Positions 57,140 to 64,000 of a stretch of DNA of 64,000 nt are shown here, one piece after another. The DNA comes from Herbidospora galbida (GTDB taxonomy: Bacteria > Actinomycetota > Actinomycetes > Streptosporangiales > Streptosporangiaceae). A program made the translations under genes and the position numbers. The stretch is from positions 1 through 64,000 of the forward strand of contig NZ_SZQA01000014.1 in assembly GCF_005233835.1 (NCBI RefSeq), read 5' to 3'. Below the pieces are notes generated by a model. The model worked only from the letters and a program-made list of their open reading frames with translations. It did not search any database and was not told where the DNA came from. Position 1 is the first letter of the stretch; each line of letters starts with the position of its first letter.

Positions 57140-59359
57140 TCAGCGGACGTACACGTTGGGCCTGGCCGGGGTCGCCATCCCGTCGCCGATGAAGAAGCTC
57201 GGGTGGGGCGGCTGGTTGTAGGCGGTGTTCTGCCAGGCCAGCGCGACGCGGTACATCGGGTCGTGCAGCAGCGTGTGGATCTTGACGCCGGTCGCCGTCG
57301 GCGTCGAGTAGATCCGCAGCGCCCGGTTGTCGCTGGTCGGCCAGATCACCTCTTCGCGCCAGTCGCCGAGGATGTCGCCCGACAGCGACGGGGTCGCCTT
57401 GGTGCCGTTGTTGGAGTGGACGTTCGAGCCGGTCAGCAGGCGGGTCTCGCCGCCGGTGCCGTACTTGTCGATGCGGACGTCGTCGAGGAGCTCACGGACC
57501 GGGTCGGCGTCCCACCAGGCCAGGAAGTTGATCGACGAGGGCTCCCGGCCGAGGCTCGCGCCGGTCGGCGAGCGGAGCGTGGTGTCGCGGGCCGACCACG
57601 ACTCGGCTCCCGCGCTGCCGGCCCAGACGTCGCCCGAGACGCCCCGGCCGTTGTCGCCGCCCGAGGCGGTCTGCCAGAGGATCTGGCCGGTCCGCGCGTC
57701 GGCCATCCACGAGCCAGGCTTCGAGGTGTCCTCGCTGACCTTGAAGATCTCCAGGCCCTGCCGCGCCGGGTTCAGGTCGCCGACGTGCAGCGCGTCGCCG
57801 TGGCCGAGGCCGGTGCTGTAGAGGCCGGAGCCGTTGTCGTTGATGACGGCGGCGCCGAAGACGATCTCGTCGCGGCCGTCGGCGTCGACGTCGGCGATGG
57901 ACAGCTGGTGGTTGCCCTGGCCCGCGTAGGAGGTGGCGTTGTTGGAGTCGAAGGTCCACCGGCGGGTGAGCGAGCCGTTGCGGAAGTCCCAGGCCACCAC
58001 GACCGCCCGGGTGTAGTAGCCCCGGGACATGATCAGTGAGGGGCGCTGGCCGTCGAGGTAGGCCGTACCGGCGAGGAACCGGTCGACCCGGTTGCCGTAG
58101 TTGTCGCCCCAGTTGGAGACGGTGCCCCGGGCCGGGACGTAGTCGACGGTCGACATCGCGGCGCCCGTCTGGCCGTTGAACATGGTCAGGAACTCGGGGC
58201 CGGAGAGGATGTAGCCGCCGGAGTTCACGTAGTTCGCCGACCCGTTGCCGATCACGGTGCCGCGGCCGTCGACGGTCCCGTCTGCGGTCTTCATGGCGAC
58301 CTCGGCGCGGCCGTCGCCGTCGTAGTCGTACACCTGGAACTGCGTGTAGTGCGCCCCCGCGCGGATGTTGCGGCCGAGGTTGATCCGCCACAGCCGGGTG
58401 CCGTCGAGCTTGATCCCGTCGACGTAGACCGGGGACGTGACGCCCGACTGGGAGTTGTCCTTGGCGTCGTTCGGCTCCCACTTCAGGACCAGGTCGACGC
58501 GTCCGTCACCGTCGAGATCGCCGACGCTGGCGTCGCTGGCGGTGTAGTTGGAGCTCGGCGGCGAGATCGGGACGTCCAGGTAGCCGCTGGAGAACCTCAG
58601 CGACGTCTCCGAGCTGGGCCCTTCCACGCCGCCGTTAAGAGCCCTGATCGTGTACGTGGCGTCGGAGGCCGCCCCGCTGTCCAGGTAGTTCGTGGAGTTG
58701 GAGACGGTGGCCACGCGGGTGCCCGACCGGTAGACGTTGAACGAGGTGTCCCGGGCCTCGGTGCCGAGCAGCCGCCACGACACGAGGTTCGCGCTGCCGC
58801 TGCGGACCGAGATGACCCCCCGGTCGAGGTCCTCGACCTGCTTCGCGCCACTCGGCGTGGGCGTGGGCGTCGGCGTGGGCGTCGGCGTGGGCGTCGGCGT
58901 GGGAGTGGGCGTTGGGGTCGGGGTCGGGGTCGGTGTGGGGGTCGGCGTCGGTGTCGGGCTGGGCTGGGTGCCGTTGCAGGCGACGCCGTTCAGCGCGAAG
59001 TTGGTCGGCGTGGGGTTGTCGGTGCCGCTCATCGAGGCGTTGAAGCCGAACGCGGTCGAGGCGCCCGTCGCGAGCTGCCGGTTGTAGCCGGCGTCGTCGG
59101 CCGTCACGTTGCCGCCGCTCTGGGTCAGGGCGGTGTTCCACGCCTGGGTGACCTGCTGCCCGGCCGTGAACGTCCAGGTCAGCCGCCATCCGTCGACCGG
59201 GTCGCCCAGGTTGTTGATGGTGACGGTGGTCGAGAAGCCGCCCGGCCACGAGCTGCCGACGGAGTAGTCGATCCGGCAGGCGACGGCGGCCCTGGCCGGA
59301 CCCTGGAAGGCGACCGCGGCCACCAGCAGCCCTGCCGCGACTAGGGCGAAACGTTTCAT
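57140..59359 (-). CDS. rhamnogalacturonan lyase (PL11) with N-terminal CBM2
   Basis: A 739-aa secreted enzyme: signal peptide (1-25), CBM2 (about 28-130; '[23 protein letters not shown]' as Trp-bearing strands), a (Pro-Thr) linker, and a PL11 seven/eight-bladed beta-propeller (about 180-739; '[20 protein letters not shown]', '[17 protein letters not shown]' and '[18 protein letters not shown]', the calcium-binding Asp-rich loops and the catalytic region). It cleaves the rhamnogalacturonan I backbone of pectin by beta-elimination. The ATG is at 59359. Two LacI-like dyads are close to the start. Confidence 0.93.
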   Translation of the reverse strand: MKRFALVAAGLLVAAVAFQGPARAAVACRIDYSVGSSWPGGFSTTVTINNLGDPVDGWRLTWTFTAGQQVTQAWNTALTQSGGNVTADDAGYNRQLATGASTAFGFNASMSGTDNPTPTNFALNGVACNGTQPSPTPTPTPTPTPTPTPTPTPTPTPTPTPTPTPTPTPSGAKQVEDLDRGVISVRSGSANLVSWRLLGTEARDTSFNVYRSGTRVATVSNSTNYLDSGAASDATYTIRALNGGVEGPSSETSLRFSSGYLDVPISPPSSNYTASDASVGDLDGDGRVDLVLKWEPNDAKDNSQSGVTSPVYVDGIKLDGTRLWRINLGRNIRAGAHYTQFQVYDYDGDGRAEVAMKTADGTVDGRGTVIGNGSANYVNSGGYILSGPEFLTMFNGQTGAAMSTVDYVPARGTVSNWGDNYGNRVDRFLAGTAYLDGQRPSLIMSRGYYTRAVVVAWDFRNGSLTRRWTFDSNNATSYAGQGNHQLSIADVDADGRDEIVFGAAVINDNGSGLYSTGLGHGDALHVGDLNPARQGLEIFKVSEDTSKPGSWMADARTGQILWQTASGGDNGRGVSGDVWAGSAGAESWSARDTTLRSPTGASLGREPSSINFLAWWDADPVRELLDDVRIDKYGTGGETRLLTGSNVHSNNGTKATPSLSGDILGDWREEVIWPTSDNRALRIYSTPTATGVKIHTLLHDPMYRVALAWQNTAYNQPPHPSFFIGDGMATPARPNVYVR
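58852..58962. repeat. hexanucleotide repeat coding the Pro-Thr linker
   Basis: About 18 imperfect copies of a 6-bp unit (GGCGTG/GGCGTC and GGGGTC on the plus strand) code for alternating Pro-Thr. It is a typical linker between a binding module and enzyme. Length may vary between strains by slippage. Confidence 0.85.
59348..59357. promoter_or_regulatory. LacI-like palindrome at the lyase start codon
   Basis: GAAACGTTTC is a perfect 10-bp palindrome overlapping codons 1-4 (Met-Lys-Arg-Phe). It may be by chance, but a second similar dyad lies upstream. Confidence 0.3.
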
Positions 59360-59792
59360 AGCCGGTCCAATCTGCGGGAGCGTCAGGCCCAGAACGTAGA
59401 AATCCAGACTCAACCGGTCAACCATCGTCGACATCGCCGTAATGTCATCCGAGGTCGTGACTGAAACGTTCAGATCAGCCGATTCGGACTCATGGGTCTC
59501 ATGTCCTTTTATGATTCGCGGCCGGGCCGTACGAGAAAGCCTGATCTGTCGGCACACGGCGCACCTGTCGGGCGGGGCCGACAATGGCTGACCCTTCGCC
59601 GGGATATCCGGATTTAGCCAGCGTACCGACGCCGAAAAAAGGGACACAAGCGCACATCGCGGCGCTCGAATTTTTTCCTGCAGAAGTTTGTTTACAGGCG
59701 TGATCGCCGGGGGTAGTTCAGGGGTGTCACTAAATAAGGCGCCACCCCCCGGGGCGATAATCAAATGAGCTCGATATTTGTGGGGGTGTGTT
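59360..59792. other. 433-bp divergent regulatory region
   Basis: The longest intact gap in the window, between the lyase and a small secreted-type gene. It contains the 13-bp dyad at 59461-59473, an AT-rich stretch near 59650-59700, and GATAAT (59756-59761) as a possible -10 for the plus-strand gene. No further gene was found. Confidence 0.55.
59461..59473. promoter_or_regulatory. LacI-like dyad upstream of the lyase gene
   Basis: CTGAA-ACG-TTCAG lies about 105 bp before the lyase start. It resembles LacI-type sites and, with the palindrome at 59348, could allow a looped repressor complex or catabolite control. No LacI gene is adjacent. Confidence 0.35.
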
Positions 59793-60167
59793 GTGAGCAG
59801 ACTGATCGACAGAACATGGGCGATTGTCGTCTCGCTCGCCGTCGCCGTCATCGGATTGTTCGTTCCCGCAGGTACGGCTCTTGCCCTGTCGGTGACGCCG
59901 GTGCCGGACGTGGTGGTCGACGCTGAGGAGACCGCCACCGGGCGCATCAATCTACCGCGGTGGCCCGGCGATCTCGCGCCGGGCGGAGATGCCACGGTGA
60001 CGCGGACGATAAAAACAACGAGAAATTATCTGCTCGTCGAATTCGTGCCGGTGATTCTGGTCAGAGATAGTCGGCCGGTTCAGGTGCACAGCGCGTGGCG
60101 GCTGCCAACCTCCGCCCACGTCGCCGGCGCCCCCGGACATCGGGCCCGCGCACCGCCTCACACCTGA
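59793..60167 (+). CDS. small secreted or membrane-anchored protein, doubtful
   Basis: A 124-aa frame that begins with an N-terminal hydrophobic segment ('IVVSLAVAVIGLFVPAGTAL') of signal type, then a mostly polar region with 'DVVVDAEETATGRINLPRW'. The C-terminal 30 residues are Pro/Arg-rich and could be non-coding read-through, suggesting truncation. The GTG start has no clear ribosome site. I do not recognise a family. Confidence 0.38.
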   Translation: MSRLIDRTWAIVVSLAVAVIGLFVPAGTALALSVTPVPDVVVDAEETATGRINLPRWPGDLAPGGDATVTRTIKTTRNYLLVEFVPVILVRDSRPVQVHSAWRLPTSAHVAGAPGHRARAPPHT

Positions 60168-60250
60168 GTCGAACTCAAAGACCTACCGCGATAAGAGATC
60201 ACGATTGGCGTGCCCCCATCAACGGGGGCACAGCGGTACCTTCTCTCCCC

Positions 60251-60739
60251 ATCAAGCTCGAAGGAATCGAACTCCGGCGCATCTCCATGCCGCCGGCGGC
60301 CCCGTTCCGCACCTCGTCCGGCGTCGAGACGTCTCGTGACGTCCCGCTGCCCCGCGCGGTGACCGGCGGTGCCGAGGGGTGGGGCGAATGCGTGGCCATG
60401 GCTGAGCCGCGCTACAGCCCCGAACATGTCAACGGCGTCGCCGACGTGCTGCGCCGTTTCTGATCCCCTCCCTTCCCGATTCCGCCGACGCATACGACGT
60501 CGCCCCGGCGCTGGAGAACGCGATCCTCGACGCGCGACTGCGCGAATCCGGTGAACCGCTCGCCCGCTTCCGCCGGGGTCATGGATTCCATCCCGCACCT
60601 TCTCGACGCGGCCACCGGCTACGTGGCCGACGAATAGGTGCGGATCAAGCTGAAGATCGAACCCGAACGGGACGTCGAACCGGTCCTGGCCGGCGCCACC
60701 CACCTGGCGAGACTCGACGGCTTCGGGCCGTCGACGTGA
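60251..60739 (+). pseudogene. N-acylamino-acid racemase / o-succinylbenzoate synthase remnant
   Basis: Pieces of an enolase-superfamily gene are recoverable in order: 'IKLEGIELRRISMPPAAPFR' and 'GWGECVAMAEPRYSPEHV', stopping at 60463; 'AYDVAPALENAILDARLRES'; 'MDSIPHLLDAATGYVADE' then a stop; 'VRIKLKIEPERDVEPVL' and 'HLARLDGFG'. The first codon is ATC, frames shift, and much of the barrel is deleted. It ends upstream of an acyl-CoA dehydrogenase, which may have been a pathway partner. Confidence 0.75.
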
Positions 60740-60850
60740 CCCGGCCGTTCGGAACCCTGCCTGACCTGCTCGACGAGTTGACCACCGCGAAGGAGCGGAC
60801 AGGCCTCTGAGACCATCGGGATTACCAACGACCGATGTCAGGAGATCCCT

Positions 60851-61984
60851 GTGGCCGTCGACCGGCTCCTCCCCACCCCGGAGGCCCGTGACCTGCTCGA
60901 CCTCACCCGTGATGTGGCGGACAAGGAACTGCTGCCCATCGTGGACCGGCACGAGCGCGCCGAGACCTATCCCGAGGGCCTCTTCGCCACCCTCGGCGCG
61001 GCCGGCCTGCTGAGCCTCCCCTATCCGGAGGAGTTCGGCGGCGGCGGCCAGCCCTACGAGGTCTACCTCCAGGTGCTCGAAGAACTCGCCGCGCGCTGGG
61101 CGTCCGTCGCCGTGGCGGTGAGCGTCCACTCGCTGTCGTGCTATCCCCTGGCCACGTTCGGCACCTCCGAGCAGGTCGAACGGTGGCTGCCCGACATGCT
61201 CGCCGGCGACCTCGTCGGCGGCTACAGCCTGTCCGAACCCCAGGCCGGCTCCGACGCCGCCGCCCTGACCTGCCGCGCGACCCGCGTCGCCGACGGCTAC
61301 GAGATCAACGGCGCGAAGGCGTGGATCACCCACGGCGGCAAGGCCGACTTCTACGCGCTGTTCGCCCGGACCGGCGAGAAGTCGATCTCCTGCTTCCTGG
61401 CTCCCGGCCAGGTCGACGGCCTGACCTTCGGCAAGCCCGAAGAGAAGATGGGCCTGCACGCCGTGCCCACGACGAGCGCCCACTGGGACGGCGCGGTCCT
61501 GTCGGCCGACCGGCTGATCGGCGCCGAGGGCCAGGGCCTCCAGATCGCCTTCAGCGCCCTCGACTCGGGCCGCCTCGGCATCGCCGCCTGCGCGACCGGC
61601 CTGGCCCAGGCCGCCCTCGACGCCGCGGTCTCCTACGCGAAGGAGCGCACCACCTTCGGCAAGCGCATCATCGACCACCAGGGCCTCGGCTTCCTGCTCG
61701 CCGACATGGCCGCGGCGGTCGACTCGGCGCGGGCGACGTACGTCGACGCGGCCCGGCGAAAGGACGCGGGCCTGCCGTTCTCCCGGCAGGCGTCGGTGGC
61801 CAAGCTCGTGGCGACGGACGCGGCGATGAAGGTGACGACCGACGCGGTCCAGGTGTTCGGCGGATACGGCTACACGCGCGAGTTCCCGGTGGAAAGGTAC
61901 ATGCGCGAAGCGAAGATCATGCAGATCTTCGAGGGCACCAACCAGATCCAGCGCCTGGTCATCGCCCGAGGCCTGGCCCGCTAA
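60851..61984 (+). CDS. acyl-CoA dehydrogenase
   Basis: The 377-aa FAD enzyme has 'GGYSLSEPQAGSDAAALTCRA' (FAD-binding loop), 'AKAWITHGGKADFY', and the C-terminal 'VQVFGGYGYTREFPVERYMREAKIMQIFEGTNQIQ' region where the catalytic Glu of short-chain dehydrogenases lies (EGTN motif). Substrate chain length is not known. The GTG at 60851 has AGGAGA. It follows the broken racemase gene. Its stop overlaps the PIN remnant by four bases. Confidence 0.95.
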   Translation: MAVDRLLPTPEARDLLDLTRDVADKELLPIVDRHERAETYPEGLFATLGAAGLLSLPYPEEFGGGGQPYEVYLQVLEELAARWASVAVAVSVHSLSCYPLATFGTSEQVERWLPDMLAGDLVGGYSLSEPQAGSDAAALTCRATRVADGYEINGAKAWITHGGKADFYALFARTGEKSISCFLAPGQVDGLTFGKPEEKMGLHAVPTTSAHWDGAVLSADRLIGAEGQGLQIAFSALDSGRLGIAACATGLAQAALDAAVSYAKERTTFGKRIIDHQGLGFLLADMAAAVDSARATYVDAARRKDAGLPFSRQASVAKLVATDAAMKVTTDAVQVFGGYGYTREFPVERYMREAKIMQIFEGTNQIQRLVIARGLAR

Positions 61985-62278
61985 CCGCGGTGCAGGTGCG
62001 AACGGACCTCCGCGACGAACCCCGGGACCCCGCACTTCTCCAGTGACGACAGGACGTCTTCGAGCGTCATCGCGGGGTGCGGCGGTCTGCCGGTCGCCCC
62101 GGCCTGCTCCTTCAACACGTTGAGGAGCGCGGCCGGGGCGCACTCCGGCTCATGGAGCAGGAACGTGTCAGGGTCGATCGGCTCGATATCCCAGGGTTCG
62201 CTCCGCGAGCCGCAGAAGGGTGTCACGCAGGGCGTTCGGATAGAGAACGCATGCGTCCAAGACGGCGGAGAATGGCAC
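61981..62278 (-). pseudogene. PIN-domain toxin with large internal deletion
   Basis: The N-terminal 'VPFSAVLDACVLYPNALRDTLL' (PIN first Asp, DACVLY) appears in one frame; the second half, 'EPIDPDTFLLHEPECAPAAL', 'MTLEDVLSSLEKCGVPGFVAEV', appears in another. About 100 residues of the middle, including the other metal residues, are gone. The adjacent antitoxin gene upstream is intact. The stop overlaps the acyl-CoA dehydrogenase stop. Confidence 0.8.
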
Positions 62279-62312
62279 GCAGACAGCATAAGTAAGTTCC
62301 GGGGAAAACGTC

Positions 62313-62819
62313 TCAGAAATCGTCCGACGGCTTGTCGTATGTGCCCGATTCCACGGATTCTTGAGTGAGTTCATCCAAGATTCGACGTCGTTCCGCGCGT
62401 CGCTTTTCCTGATAAATCAGGACATCTTGGAGTTTTACCCGCCGGTGTGCTCCCGGGCGGTCGGTCGACCGCTGATAAGGGATCTCGTCGCTTTCGAGGA
62501 GCTTGACGAAAGTCGGCCGGGAAATGCCGAGGAGTTCGGCGGCCTGGTAGGTCGACAACGTCGTGTGCTGTGGCGCGACCGTCACGGCCAGACCCTGCGA
62601 GAGGGCCTCGGCCACTTTCAGCAGAGCGTCATAGAGCGCCGGGGGCAGTGGCAGCTGCGGGGAACCGTCTGGGCCGGTCAGGAGGGCGGGGCGGTCGGCG
62701 ACCGGGCGCCCTCGCCTGTGTAGTTCCACGACCAGATCGACTATGGCGGCCTGGTTGCCGGGATCTTCTTCCGGAAGGAATGTCCTGGTGTCACCGGCGG
62801 CCAACGACGTGTCGCCCAT
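62313..62819 (-). CDS. HTH antitoxin of a former PIN toxin-antitoxin pair
   Basis: A 168-aa protein with an excisionase/MerR-like helix-turn-helix ('LSTYQAAELLGISRPTFVKLLESDEIPY', about 87-114) and a basic C-terminal helix rich in Arg/Glu that normally grips the toxin. The ATG has a GGAGG site. It is 34 bp upstream of the PIN remnant, the usual order. With the toxin broken it may remain as an orphan repressor. Confidence 0.85.
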   Translation of the reverse strand: MGDTSLAAGDTRTFLPEEDPGNQAAIVDLVVELHRRGRPVADRPALLTGPDGSPQLPLPPALYDALLKVAEALSQGLAVTVAPQHTTLSTYQAAELLGISRPTFVKLLESDEIPYQRSTDRPGAHRRVKLQDVLIYQEKRRAERRRILDELTQESVESGTYDKPSDDF

Positions 62820-62960
62820 CCGAGACCTCCATCGCCACATGTTGCCGTAGTCAGAACTCTACCCCGAAACGAAAATATCGAAAACGCACTTGGTAATTCC
62901 TGTTGGAACACCCGATTGTCGCAACCGCGATTCCGGATGACGAATTGCCTGATCGCGTTG

Positions 62961-64000
62961 TCAGCCGGGTAGCGGTGGCGACAAATCCCAGACGCGGATC
63001 GACTCGTCGCGGCCGCCGGTGATGGCGACCGGTTTTCCGCCGACCGAGCCGAAGGCCGCGCAGTACACGCGGTCGGTGTGGCCCTCCAGAGGGCCGCCGA
63101 TTTCGGCGCCGGCGGCCAGGTCCCATACGCGGGCGGTCTTGTCCTCGCTGGCGGTGACGGCGATCGGCTTGCCCCCGGACTCGCCCAGAGCCACGCCCCA
63201 GACCCAGCTCGTGTGCCCGGTCAGCGGGGTGCCGAGGCTGGTGCGGGTGGTCAGGTCCCAGATGCGGGCGGTCTTGTCCTCGCCGCCCGTGACGGCGACG
63301 GGCTTGCCGTCGAGTTCGCCGATCTCGACCGACCTGGCCCAGCCGATGTGGCCGGTCATCGGCTCGCCGAGCTGCTGCCGCGTGGTCAGGTCCCAGACCC
63401 GGACCCAGCCCTCGTCGCCGGTGCTGACCACGATCGGGACGCCGTTCGCCTCGGCCAGCGCGACCGCCCAGACGGCCTTCGTGGTGCCGGTCATCGATTC
63501 GCCGATCTGTTCGCCGCTGTGCAGGTCCCAGACGCGGACGGTGCCGTCGACGCCGCCGCTGACCGCGATGGGGTCGCCGTTCAGGGTGCCGATGTCGACG
63601 CCCTTGACGCCGCCCTCGTGGCCGAGCATCGGGTTGCTCAGCTGGGTGCCCTTGCGGAGGTCCCAGATGCGCAGCGAGCCGTCGTCGGCGGCGGTGACGG
63701 CGATCTCGGTGCCGTCGAGCAGGCCGACGGCCACGTCTCTGACCCACTTCTCGTGGCCCGCCATGGCGTGGAGCTCCGAGCCGGTGTCGAGGTCGACGAC
63801 GCGGACGGTGTTGTCGTCGCCGCCGCTCACCGCTGTCGGCACCCCGTCGACGTCGATGAAGCCGATGTTGCGCACGTCGTCTTCCTGCACATCGACCGGG
63901 CCGCCCACCGGCTGACCGAAGGTCACGGGGGCGGGGGTCAGCGTGGTGCCCATGCGGGCGCCGTCGCCGGTCGTGGCGCTGTCTCCGTCGGGCCAGAGCT
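62961..64000 (-). CDS. WD40 repeat protein, 5' end outside the window
   Basis: At least 330 residues from ATG 63953, and the frame stays open to the window edge, so the protein probably begins further out. Seven WD40-like repeats of 40-45 residues are visible, each with 'VSGG(D/V)D' or 'ITGG' then 'RVWDL'; the last ends at 'SIRVWDLSPPLPG'. They form a beta-propeller for protein binding. In actinomycetes such C-terminal propellers are often attached to kinase, NB-ARC or peptidase domains that would lie outside this window. Confidence 0.88.
   Translation of the reverse strand, partial: LWPDGDSATTGDGARMGTTLTPAPVTFGQPVGGPVDVQEDDVRNIGFIDVDGVPTAVSGGDDNTVRVVDLDTGSELHAMAGHEKWVRDVAVGLLDGTEIAVTAADDGSLRIWDLRKGTQLSNPMLGHEGGVKGVDIGTLNGDPIAVSGGVDGTVRVWDLHSGEQIGESMTGTTKAVWAVALAEANGVPIVVSTGDEGWVRVWDLTTRQQLGEPMTGHIGWARSVEIGELDGKPVAVTGGEDKTARIWDLTTRTSLGTPLTGHTSWVWGVALGESGGKPIAVTASEDKTARVWDLAAGAEIGGPLEGHTDRVYCAAFGSVGGKPVAITGGRDESIRVWDLSPPLPG

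Noticed and set aside
58852-58962. Short direct repeats resembling a CRISPR or minisatellite
   Set aside because: They are 6-bp units within a reading frame that code for a Pro-Thr linker, without spacers.
60464-60650. Small separate genes in the region between the first stop and the acyl-CoA dehydrogenase
   Set aside because: The translated pieces align, in order, with one enolase-superfamily protein, so they are fragments of a pseudogene.

Overview
This 64 kb window is very GC-rich, densely packed chromosomal DNA from an aerobic filamentous-type actinomycete. The strongest clues are the actinobacterial housekeeping order dnaX-ybaB-recR-(DUF5063)-lysC-asd, F420-dependent luciferase-like oxidoreductases, an AfsR/SARP-type regulator, LCP cell-wall ligases, a CebR/CelR-type sugar operator and many GTG starts. 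The overall flavour fits Streptosporangiales (Nonomuraea/Streptosporangium-like), but that placement is inference. I found no rRNA, tRNA, CRISPR array, prophage or intact transposon.

Layout. 1-6.2 kb: end of dnaX, a GAF-type regulator with a small secreted protein, then ybaB-recR-DUF5063 and the lysC-asd pair, with an internal start for the LysC beta subunit. 6.2-16.5 kb: mixed single genes, including a Hedgehog/DD-peptidase-fold secreted protein, TetR and HxlR regulators, a DUF4239 membrane protein facing a Pro/Ala-rich anchored protein, an F420-type oxidoreductase, an amidohydrolase that has lost metal-site residues, SURF1, GNATs and a methyltransferase. 16.7-26.5 kb: a 995-aa AfsR-like regulator, a secreted protein, an aminotransferase/LysR divergent pair, rnhB, a potassium channel, and an SCO5389-like protein with a CooC-like ATPase. 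Three copies of a 51-bp palindromic repeat are scattered here. 26.6-31.4 kb: a sulfonate/taurine-type ABC importer followed by an Rrf2 regulator and a kinase-like protein with both usual lysines replaced by arginine. 31.4-34.1 kb: two LCP enzymes.

34.2-45.3 kb is the clearest functional unit: a LacI-family repressor facing an operon that holds a lipoprotein sugar binder of the peptide-transporter type, two permeases, two ATPases, a GH2 beta-mannosidase, a ROK sugar kinase and mannose-6-phosphate isomerase. A perfect 16-bp CebR/CelR-type operator lies before the first gene. The set predicts import of beta-manno-oligosaccharides, hydrolysis to mannose, phosphorylation and conversion to fructose-6-phosphate.

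45.3-57.1 kb: small S4 and DUF1772 proteins, a rhomboid-like/MprF-like membrane pair, an SRPBCC-HTH operon with an overlapping promoter and operator, an EamA exporter, a decayed roadblock/DUF4388 gene, a three-gene WxL/DUF916 surface-protein operon whose middle gene lacks a normal start codon, and several secreted or zinc-ribbon proteins. 57.1-64 kb: a CBM2-PL11 rhamnogalacturonan lyase, a wrecked N-acylamino-acid racemase/OSB-synthase gene, an acyl-CoA dehydrogenase, a broken PIN toxin beside an intact HTH antitoxin, and a WD40 protein that runs off the end.

Regulation and decay stand out. Several convergent gene pairs share their stop codons, leaving no room for a terminator between them. 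At least three loci are in visible decay, and the 51-bp repeat has entered two coding regions.
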